Shown piece by piece: positions 56,573 to 64,000 of a stretch of DNA of 64,000 bases. The number at the start of each line of letters is the position of its first letter. Position 1 is the stretch's first letter. The notes beneath the pieces were generated by a model. That model was not told the origin of the DNA. It saw only the letters and a list, made by a program, of their open reading frames with translations, and searched no databases. A program made the translations under genes and the position numbers. Source of the DNA: Candidatus Zipacnadia bacterium (GTDB lineage: Bacteria; Armatimonadota; Zipacnadia; JALGUG01); the NCBI GenBank assembly GCA_029820995.1, contig JALGUG010000009.1, positions 1 through 64,000 of the forward strand, in the 5' to 3' direction.

Positions 56573-59407
56573 CTAGGAGCGCTTCAACTCCCGGCGCAGC
56601 CATCTGCCGGTGTAGGATTCGTTGTTCGCCGCCACCTGTTCCGGGGTTCCCGTGGCGACGACGTAGCCGCCCTGCTCGCCGCCCTCGGGGCCGAGGTCAA
56701 TCAGGTAGTCGGCGACCTTGATCACGTCCAGATTGTGCTCGATGACGATGACGGTGTTGCCCGCCTCGACCAGTCGCTGCAGCACGCGTAGGAGCTTCTT
56801 GATGTCTTCGAAGTGCAGGCCGGTCGTCGGCTCGTCGAGGACGTAGAGGGTGCGTCCCGTGGCGATCTTGCACAGCTCTTTGGCGAGCTTCACGCGCTGA
56901 GCCTCGCCGCCACTGAGGGTGGGCGCAGGCTGACCGAGCTTGACGTATCCCAGGCCCACGTCGTCCAGCGTCTGCAGAATGCGCGTGATCTTCGGCTGAT
57001 TCTCGAAGTGGTTCAAGGCCTCGGCGACGGTCATGTCGAGAATGTCGGCGACGTTCTTGCCCTTGAAGCGCACATCCAGCGTCTCGCGCTGAAAGCGGCT
57101 GCCCCGGCAGTCCTCGCACGTCACCCAGATGTCGGGGAGCAAGTGCATCGGGACGCACACTTGACCGTTGCCCCGGCACGTCTCGCACCGTCCGCCGGGA
57201 ACGTTGAAGCTGAACCGCCCCGGCTTGTAGCCGCGGGCGCGCGCTTCGGGCAATTGTGACAGCAAGTGGCGGATCGGGTCGAAGGCCTTGACGTAGGTTG
57301 CCGGATTGGACCGCGGGGTACGGCCGATGGGCTTTTGGTTGATGCTGACGGCCTTATCCACCAAGTCTGCGCCGAGCAGACGGCGGTGGCGGCCCGGGCG
57401 GCGTCGAGCGCGCTGAGTGACCGCCGCGAGCGCCGGCACGAGCGTCTCGTTGACCAGGGAGCTCTTGCCGGAGCCGGAGACTCCGGTCACGCAGACGAAC
57501 AGGCCGAGCGGGAAATCTACATTGATCCGCTTGAGATTGTTGTGCTCCACCCCCTGGAGGCTGAGCCACTGGCCGTTCGGCGTCCGGCGGCGGGCCGGCA
57601 CCGGGATTCGCTCGTCGCCTCGGAGATATTTGGCCGTCAAGGATTTTCGTCTTCGTTGCACACGCGCGGGGGGCCCGGCGACGACGATCTCGCCGCCGCG
57701 TTCGCCGGCTCCGGGGCCGAAGTCAACGATGTAATCGGCGGTCTCCATGGTCTGGCGGTCGTGCTCAACGACGATGACCGTGTTCTCCAGGTCGCGGAGG
57801 TCCCGCAGGCTGTGCAGCAGCCTCTTGTGATCGCGCTGGTGCAGGCCGACACTAGGCTCGTCGAGGATGTAGAGCACCTCGGACAGGCCGCAGCCGATCT
57901 GGCTGGCCAGTCGGATGCGCTGGGATTCCCCACCCGACAGCGAGGGCGCAGGCCGGTCGAGGGTGAGGTAGTGCAAGCCGACGTTCAGGAGGAACTGCAG
58001 ACGGCTGCGGATCTCCTTGACCAGCTCGGCAGCGATCAGCCACTCGGCGTTAGACAGTCGTAGATTGCCCAGGAAGTCGTATGCCCGCTGAACGGACCAG
58101 CTCGAAAAGTCGGGGATCGTGACGCCGGACAAGCGGACGGCGGCGCTTTCCGGCCGCAAACGGGCCCCACCGCAGGTCGGACAAGGGACCTCGCCCAGGA
58201 ACGAGGCCCAGTAGCGCTTCATGCGGGGCGAGCGCGTCCGTCTGTACCCGCGCTCGGCTCGCCGCAGGGCGCCCTCGAAGCGCTCATAGCGCACGCCCTC
58301 GCCCCGCGCGTGGCGCCAACTCACCGGATAGCGTTGGTCGCTGCCGAGGAGAATGATGTCGCGGTGCTTCTGGGGCAGCTTCCGCCACGGCTGGTCCAGG
58401 TCAATGCCGAAGAACTCCGCGGCCCGTTCGACGTGGTGCCGGCGGCCGGGATGATGCGTCTTCCAGTGCTCGAGGTTGCCCCACAGTCGGACCGCGCCTT
58501 CTCGGATCGAAAGGTCCTCGTCGGGCACCATGATCCGGGGGTCCACGGCGACAGTCGTCCCCAGACCGGCGCAGTCGGGGCACATCCCTTGCGGGCTGTT
58601 GAAAGAGAACATCTGCGGCGTCAGTTCTTCGAAGCTGACACCGCAATCCAGGCAGGCATAGTGCTGCGAGAACAGCAAGTCACGCTGACCGTTGACCTCG
58701 GCAATTACAACGCCGTCGCCCCGTTCCAGTGCCGCCTCCAGTGCCTCGGCGAGCCGGCTGTCGGCCTGCGGGCGAAGGGTAAGTCGGTCTAGTACCAGCT
58801 CAATGTTGTGCTTGCGGCGGCGGTCGAGCTTGATCTCTTGCCGCAGGTCGAGGATCCGGCCGTTGACGCGCACGCGAGCAAAGCCCTCCGCACGTAGGCG
58901 TTCGAACAGGTCGCGGTATTCGCCCTTGCGTTCACGGGCGAGCGGCGCTAAGAGGACGAGGCGGGTCCCGGCCGGCAGGGCCAGAAGCTGCTGGACCATC
59001 TGCTCGACGGTCTGTGCGCCCACTTCCCGGCCGCACAGGTGACAGTGACGCCGCCCGACGCGCGCATAGAGAACGCGCAGGTAATCGTTGATCTCGGTGA
59101 TGGTGGCGACGGTCGAACGGGGATTGGCGCCGGCCGACTTCTGCTCGATAGCGATGGCCGGGGAAAGGCCGCCAACGTAGTCCACATCCGGCTTCGGGGC
59201 TTGCCCCAGGAACTGGCGGGCGTACGATGAGAGGCTCTCGACATAGCGTCGCTGACCCTCGGCGTAGAGGGTGTCGAAGGCCAGAGAGGACTTGCCTGAG
59301 CCGCTGACGCCCGTGAACACAATCAGGGCGTTACGAGGCAGCCTGAGGTCAATGTTCTTCAGGTTGTGGACTCGTGCGCCACGAATGACAATACTGTCAC
59401 CGGCCAT
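56573..59407 (-). CDS. uvrA: Excinuclease ABC subunit A (paralog 2)
   Basis: [80 protein letters not shown], full-length 944 aa; 6 nt upstream of paralog 1. Confidence 0.95.
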   Translation of the reverse strand: MAGDSIVIRGARVHNLKNIDLRLPRNALIVFTGVSGSGKSSLAFDTLYAEGQRRYVESLSSYARQFLGQAPKPDVDYVGGLSPAIAIEQKSAGANPRSTVATITEINDYLRVLYARVGRRHCHLCGREVGAQTVEQMVQQLLALPAGTRLVLLAPLARERKGEYRDLFERLRAEGFARVRVNGRILDLRQEIKLDRRRKHNIELVLDRLTLRPQADSRLAEALEAALERGDGVVIAEVNGQRDLLFSQHYACLDCGVSFEELTPQMFSFNSPQGMCPDCAGLGTTVAVDPRIMVPDEDLSIREGAVRLWGNLEHWKTHHPGRRHHVERAAEFFGIDLDQPWRKLPQKHRDIILLGSDQRYPVSWRHARGEGVRYERFEGALRRAERGYRRTRSPRMKRYWASFLGEVPCPTCGGARLRPESAAVRLSGVTIPDFSSWSVQRAYDFLGNLRLSNAEWLIAAELVKEIRSRLQFLLNVGLHYLTLDRPAPSLSGGESQRIRLASQIGCGLSEVLYILDEPSVGLHQRDHKRLLHSLRDLRDLENTVIVVEHDRQTMETADYIVDFGPGAGERGGEIVVAGPPARVQRRRKSLTAKYLRGDERIPVPARRRTPNGQWLSLQGVEHNNLKRINVDFPLGLFVCVTGVSGSGKSSLVNETLVPALAAVTQRARRRPGRHRRLLGADLVDKAVSINQKPIGRTPRSNPATYVKAFDPIRHLLSQLPEARARGYKPGRFSFNVPGGRCETCRGNGQVCVPMHLLPDIWVTCEDCRGSRFQRETLDVRFKGKNVADILDMTVAEALNHFENQPKITRILQTLDDVGLGYVKLGQPAPTLSGGEAQRVKLAKELCKIATGRTLYVLDEPTTGLHFEDIKKLLRVLQRLVEAGNTVIVIEHNLDVIKVADYLIDLGPEGGEQGGYVVATGTPEQVAANNESYTGRWLRRELKRS

Positions 59408-59484
59408 AGCTGGACCAAGATCGCAGTATCGCTTCGGCTTGCGTGTCTGCGGGCCTGATTGTGTGGGGGCTACTCCGCCGGGGC

Positions 59485-61395
59485 CTAGCTTTCGTGCAAA
59501 CGGAAGGCCTGATGCAGGAGAGCCACTGCGGCCTCGGTGCTGCGCTCGTCAATGAGGCAGCAGATGGAAAAGGAGGAACCGCCCACCTGCATAAGCTTGA
59601 TGCCGGCCTGATCGAGGGCCATGGCAACACGGCCCATCATCCCCGGTATGTGTCGCATCGCTCGCCCAATGGCGGACACGATGACCGATTCCGTGCCAAC
59701 ATGGACCTTAAGGGGCGCCGCCTGACCAGCGGCGGAATCAGCTTGCCCCTCCACTTGCAGTACGTACCGGTGGCCCGAACGCCCGGGACCTTCCGCAGCG
59801 ACCACGGCGCCCCCCAGCGCCTTCTTGACAGTGGGCAGGTTGTGTGCATGCACGACGAAGAAGATGGTGTTGGGGTCCTCACTGACCAAGTAGAGGCTGA
59901 CCCGGGCCTCCCCGACCAAGCGGTAGATCTCAGGGGCGATATGGATCTTGTCTTCGGGGTCGGGGACCTCGATGGTGACCGGATAGACAGAGCCGGAGTG
60001 AGCAATACCGGTGACGCCGTGAAAGCGCGCGAGAGCTCGCTGAGGCTTGGGTAGAACGCGCGTGCCGGAGTCGTCGGGGTCGCCCAGTTTGAGCACGCGG
60101 AGCGGCGTACCGTATTCCATGGCAATCTCGACGGCGCGAGGGTGGAGCACTCTGGCTCCTAAGTGGGCCATCTCGCTGATCTCCGCGTGGGTGATGGAAT
60201 CGATGGTAACGGCGTCGGGCACGATCTTGGGGTCGGCGCTCATAACGCCGCGGACATCGGTGAAGACGCGCACCTCCTGGGCCTGGAGCGCCGCGCCGAG
60301 GGCCGCCGCCGTCGTGTCGCTGGCGCCGCGGCCGAGGGTCACAATGTCTCCGTGCCGGCCGTCGGATCGGACGGTCACGCCCTGGAATCCGGCGACGACG
60401 GGGACCACACCAGCGGACACACACTCGAGCAGTTCCTTGGTGTCAACCCGGCGGATGCGGGCGCTGCCGAAGGTTGAGTCCGTGATGATTCCCGCTTGGC
60501 CGCCGGTCAAGGCCTTGGTTTTCAGGCCGGTCCAGAGGGCAATTTTGTGCGCCATCACCGCGGCCGAGATGATCTCGCCGCAGGCCATCAGCAGGTCGAG
60601 GTTTCGCACATCGAGAGACGATGCGCCGTCGGTCAGGACCAGATCCCTCAGCTCGTCCGTAGAGTAGGGGTTCGGGCGGCGGCCCATGGCTGATACGACA
60701 ACGACGGGCCGGAGGTTCTCGCCGTGTGCGCTCTGCACGTGTTGTGCGGCCAATCCCTGCACTTCGGGGTTGTCTACACTGGTGCCGCCGAACTTGAGGA
60801 CCACGACCGGCGGCGCGCCGGCTGCGGCTTCCTTGACACGAAGCACCTGCTCGCGGCGGGCTTTTTCGAGTTCCTCCGCCGGCGGGACCCGGAAATGCCG
60901 GGCCAGGAGCTCGCAGGCCGGCTCGGCCTGGTCACCGGGCACGAGACACATCACTGCATTGTAGGTGTCGTCTACCTCCAAGGGCGTGATCGCGGCATCG
61001 TCCAGCGTTTGCACGATCTGCGCCATAACGCCTGGGACCAGTCGCATGTCCGCTGCTTCCAGCGCGAGCAGGTCGCAGTCGGCGAGGGCCTCGGGCGTGA
61101 CACCGAGGTCTGCGAGTGTGGCCTCCACGCTGCGCACGAACTGGGGCAGCGCCGAGAAATGCCAACGCTCGCCGTGGATCTTGATTAGGCAGACGCTGGC
61201 GTCTCGCTCGCCCAGGCGGTGGAATAGCCGGGAGAAGGTCAGTTGCGCCGGACGGCTCTCGGGGCCGACGCTGTAGTGCACCAAGCCGCGTGAGATGATC
61301 CGGGCGGCGGTGACCCCTCGAAACATCTCAAACTGGGAAAACCGATCGGCGGTTAGATCGGTTGTGAGGTCAGGCGTTTCCGACGGCTGCTCCAT
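59485..61395 (-). CDS. Aspartate kinase with N-terminal ACT-like extension plus C-terminal ACT region
   Basis: VVVLKFGGTSVDNPEVQG...VVSAMGRRPNPYSTDEL...FTDVRGVMSADPKIVPDAVTIDSITHAEISEMAHLGARVLHPRAVEIA. ATG 61395 with GGAGG upstream; overlaps nadB 3' end. Confidence 0.9.
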   Translation of the reverse strand: MEQPSETPDLTTDLTADRFSQFEMFRGVTAARIISRGLVHYSVGPESRPAQLTFSRLFHRLGERDASVCLIKIHGERWHFSALPQFVRSVEATLADLGVTPEALADCDLLALEAADMRLVPGVMAQIVQTLDDAAITPLEVDDTYNAVMCLVPGDQAEPACELLARHFRVPPAEELEKARREQVLRVKEAAAGAPPVVVLKFGGTSVDNPEVQGLAAQHVQSAHGENLRPVVVVSAMGRRPNPYSTDELRDLVLTDGASSLDVRNLDLLMACGEIISAAVMAHKIALWTGLKTKALTGGQAGIITDSTFGSARIRRVDTKELLECVSAGVVPVVAGFQGVTVRSDGRHGDIVTLGRGASDTTAAALGAALQAQEVRVFTDVRGVMSADPKIVPDAVTIDSITHAEISEMAHLGARVLHPRAVEIAMEYGTPLRVLKLGDPDDSGTRVLPKPQRALARFHGVTGIAHSGSVYPVTIEVPDPEDKIHIAPEIYRLVGEARVSLYLVSEDPNTIFFVVHAHNLPTVKKALGGAVVAAEGPGRSGHRYVLQVEGQADSAAGQAAPLKVHVGTESVIVSAIGRAMRHIPGMMGRVAMALDQAGIKLMQVGGSSFSICCLIDERSTEAAVALLHQAFRLHES

Positions 61396-62995
61396 GCTGA
61401 GACGACACCTCCCAGAAGCGGACACTCGGATCGCCCTCCGGCGAGCGACGCAGCACAATGTGCTTGTGCCACTGGGCGTCATTGGGTTCGGGGAAGTCGG
61501 CGCGGTAGTGGGCCCCCCGGCTCTCCTCGCGAAGCTCTGCGGCCAGGGCCATCAGCTCTGCGACCGTTAGCATGTTGCGGAGCTCCATGCACTGCTTCCC
61601 CTCGCAGGCAGCCGCGTCGCCCAGTTGCGCCCGCATCTGCCGGAGCTCCTCTCGGGCTCGGCGGAGGCCCTCCGCAGTGCGGACAATGCCGACCTCCTCC
61701 CACATCAAATGCCGTAGTCGGGCACGCAGGTGGGCGGCCTGTTGGTGGGGACATGCCGCTCGGCCCTTCTTCTCCGGAGGGGGCAGTTGGGGCAGGGCGG
61801 GCTCTGTTTGCATCGCCGCGGCGGATCGCGCGCCGAATACCAGGCCCTCAAGCATCGAGTTGGAGGCCAATCGGTTGGCGCCATGCAGTCCGAAACAGGC
61901 GCACTCGCCGCAAGCGTAGAGGCCGGGCACCGCGGTGCGGCCATGCAGATCCACCAAGATGCCACCCATGGCGTAGTGTGCCGCCGGCGAGACTGGAATG
62001 GGATCACGGTCCAGACTGAGGCCCAGCTCTGCCACGCGCTCCCCGATATGGGGGAACCGTCGGTGCCGAACCTCGGGTTCGATGGTGCGGAAGTCCAGGA
62101 ACACGCAGCGGTCTCCGGTGCGCTTGAGCTCCGAAACGATGGCCCGCGCCACCACGTCTCGCGGGGCGAGTTCGGCGTCGGGATGGTAGCGCGGCATAAA
62201 CCGCTGGCCCTGGCTGTTGAGAAGCTGCGCTCCTTCGCCGCGCACAGCCTCGGAGACCAGAAACTTGGGGAAGCTGGGGTCGTGCAGTGCCGTAGGGTGA
62301 AACTGCACGAACTCCAGGTCGCAGACCTCGGCGCCGTTGCGATAGGCGACAGCGATGCCGTCGCCGGTCGTCACCGGCGGGTTAGTTGTAACTTCGAATA
62401 GCTGGCCGAGCCCGCCGCTGGCCAGTAGAATTGCTCGGGCGCGAAAGACCTGACAGTGCCCGGTCCTGGTATTGAACGTGTGCACCCCCACGCAGCGATC
62501 AGCGAATAGCTCCAGGTCCACCAGGAAAGTGTGCTCGGAGATGGCCAGACGGGGGGTGTGGAGCGCACGATCGGACAAGGCGCGGTGCACTTCCTTACCC
62601 GTGGCATCGCCGTCGGCGTGCAGAATCCGTCGGGCTCTATGGGCGGCCTCCTTCGTCAGGTCCAGGTGGCCGTTCAGGGTATCAAAGTGCGCGCCCAGGC
62701 GGATGAGTTCGTCTATCTGATGGGGCCCCTCATAGGTCAACGCCTGCACAGCTTCGTAATCGCAGAGTCCGGCCCCCGCCGTGATGGTATCCTCGAGGTG
62801 AAGCTGCGGCCGGTCTTCCGGGCTGTATGCGGCCGCAATGCCGCCCTGAGCGTAGAGGGTATTGCTCTCCGTGAGGCCCTCTTTGGTCACGACGCGGACC
62901 GATCCGTGGGGCGCCAGTGCCAGAGCCGTCCACAGGCCGGCCACGCCGCTGCCGACGATGATAAAGTCCGAGGTCTCAAGTGTTTGTTCGGTCAT
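61370..62995 (-). CDS. nadB: L-aspartate oxidase
   Basis: DFIIVGSGVAGLWTALALAPHGSVRVVTKEGLTESNTLYAQGGIAAAYS...EFVQFHPTAL...YACGECACFGLHGANRLASNSMLEGLVFGARSA. Confidence 0.94.
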   Translation of the reverse strand: MTEQTLETSDFIIVGSGVAGLWTALALAPHGSVRVVTKEGLTESNTLYAQGGIAAAYSPEDRPQLHLEDTITAGAGLCDYEAVQALTYEGPHQIDELIRLGAHFDTLNGHLDLTKEAAHRARRILHADGDATGKEVHRALSDRALHTPRLAISEHTFLVDLELFADRCVGVHTFNTRTGHCQVFRARAILLASGGLGQLFEVTTNPPVTTGDGIAVAYRNGAEVCDLEFVQFHPTALHDPSFPKFLVSEAVRGEGAQLLNSQGQRFMPRYHPDAELAPRDVVARAIVSELKRTGDRCVFLDFRTIEPEVRHRRFPHIGERVAELGLSLDRDPIPVSPAAHYAMGGILVDLHGRTAVPGLYACGECACFGLHGANRLASNSMLEGLVFGARSAAAMQTEPALPQLPPPEKKGRAACPHQQAAHLRARLRHLMWEEVGIVRTAEGLRRAREELRQMRAQLGDAAACEGKQCMELRNMLTVAELMALAAELREESRGAHYRADFPEPNDAQWHKHIVLRRSPEGDPSVRFWEVSSQHGAAVGNA

Positions 62996-63804
62996 GAAAG
63001 CTCCACTTCGTTCATGCTGCCGCTCCGGAATCCCTGAAGGTCGAGGGTGACGTACGTGAAGCCGAGCTCTTGAAGGCGTTGGACGATTTTCGGGGCGAAC
63101 TGTGCCGTCGCGGCCAGGTCCACCTTCTCGGGTTCGACTTCGATCCGCGCAATGGGCCCATGATGGCGCACGCGCACTTGCCGGAAGCCGAGGCTGCGCA
63201 GGAACTGCTCCGCTTCCGCCACGCGGTGGAGCTTGTCCGGCGTGATGCGTTCGCCGTAGGGGAGCCGCGAGGCGAGACAGGCCATCGAGGGCTTATCCCA
63301 GACCTCGAGACCGAGGCTGCGGGCCAATTGGCGGACCTGCTGCTTCCGAAGGCCGACCTCAACCAGCGGCGCCACGACACCCAACTCCTCGGCGGCCATG
63401 TGACCGGGGCGGAAGTCGGTCAAATCGTCCACCGTTTCCCCGTGCGCGATGACGGCGAGCCCTTCCTGTTCCGCGATCTGCTTCATACGGCCGAAGAGCT
63501 CACGCTTGCAGTGATAGCAGCGGTCGAGCGGATTGCGGACGAAATCCTCGTGGGTGAGTTCGTCGGTCTCGATGACGATCTGACGGGCGCCAATCTGCTC
63601 GGCCACGCGCCGGGCGGTATCCAGCTCCGTCGCAGGGTACAGCTCGGAGCGCGCCGTCACTGCCACGGCTCGGTCGCCCAGGGCTCTGACGGCAGTGGCC
63701 AGCAGGACGCTGCTGTCAACGCCTCCGGAGAAAGCAATTAGCGCACTGCCCCGGTCTTCCCAGAATTGACGCAAGCGATCGAGCCAGACCTGTGTCTGTT
63801 CCAT
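62992..63804 (-). CDS. larE: LarE-type ATP-dependent sulfur transferase (PP-loop)
   Basis: ALIAFSGGVDSSVLLA...NPLDRCYHCKRELFGRM...HGETVDDLTDFRPGHMAAEELGVVAPLVEVGLRKQQVRQLARSLGLEVWDKPSMACLASRLPYGERIT. Confidence 0.9.
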   Translation of the reverse strand: MEQTQVWLDRLRQFWEDRGSALIAFSGGVDSSVLLATAVRALGDRAVAVTARSELYPATELDTARRVAEQIGARQIVIETDELTHEDFVRNPLDRCYHCKRELFGRMKQIAEQEGLAVIAHGETVDDLTDFRPGHMAAEELGVVAPLVEVGLRKQQVRQLARSLGLEVWDKPSMACLASRLPYGERITPDKLHRVAEAEQFLRSLGFRQVRVRHHGPIARIEVEPEKVDLAATAQFAPKIVQRLQELGFTYVTLDLQGFRSGSMNEVELS

Positions 63805-63873
63805 TTGATTGTTTCCGCAGCGCTCGAGCAGCGAGCGGGTAAAGCAGCGCGAGTACCGCGACCGTGGGGACGG

Positions 63874-64000
63874 TCACTGCATCGGCAGCCAGCCGCGCAC
63901 AAGCGACGGCGTTAGGAAGGCGATCAAGGTAATGGCCAGGCCCACCAGTCCGCCCCAGACAACCTCCGGCAGTGAGTGAATATCGGCCTCGACGCGACTT
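63874..64000 (-). CDS. C-terminal fragment of a PAP2-type phosphatase (runs off window)
   Basis: Reverse complement reads SRVEADIHSLPEVVWGGLVGLAITLIAFLTPSLVRGWLPMQ-stop; SRx5Hx3(D/E) PAP2 motif 3 plus TM helix. Confidence 0.55.
   Translation of the reverse strand, partial: SRVEADIHSLPEVVWGGLVGLAITLIAFLTPSLVRGWLPMQ

Noticed and set aside
1-64000. tRNA, rRNA, CRISPR, integrase or transposase genes
   Set aside because: None recognised on either strand by inspection; only REP-like short repeats suggest mobile-element activity.

Overview
High-GC bacterial chromosomal window, densely coding; the lineage is not determined from sequence alone, though an Armatimonadota-like or similar diderm is plausible. 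The core is a ~34 kb type IV pilus (T4P) locus: aroE, pilB, pilT, pilC, pilD, five prepilin/minor-pilin genes, two giant exported proteins (~2100 and 2000 aa), pilM, pilN, pilO, a pilP-like gene, a frameshifted STN-domain gene, a pilQ-type secretin, and aroB. Downstream is a surface-signalling-like cluster: a PASTA protein with a degenerate kinase domain, an ECF sigma factor, a zf-HC2 anti-sigma factor ending in an STN-like domain, a VIT/vWA protein with an STN-like domain inserted in its vWA domain, and a CsgG-like protein. The left edge has desulfoferrodoxin (partial), peroxiredoxin, an FGE/SUMF1-type protein, a Spy-like protein, a pseudopilin fused to a FecR domain, a GNAT, a TPR protein and a YqeG-type phosphatase. 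The right part has a ROK kinase, cupin-type PGI, guaB, two tandem uvrA genes, an aspartate kinase with an N-terminal extension, nadB, larE and the C-terminal end of a PAP2-type protein. The most interesting signals are: (i) STN and FecR modules, normally partners in TonB/ECF surface signalling, redistributed onto a pilin, an anti-sigma factor and a vWA protein near a T4P; (ii) greatly enlarged minor pilins and tip-like proteins with zinc ribbons; (iii) a hidden Phe/Gly-repeat tail behind a -1 frameshift before the secretin gene; (iv) four copies of a REP-like palindromic repeat; (v) a perfect TGTGA-N6-TCACA palindrome inside the pilus locus. No tRNA, rRNA or CRISPR was recognised. All family calls come from reading motifs by eye; no database search was run.
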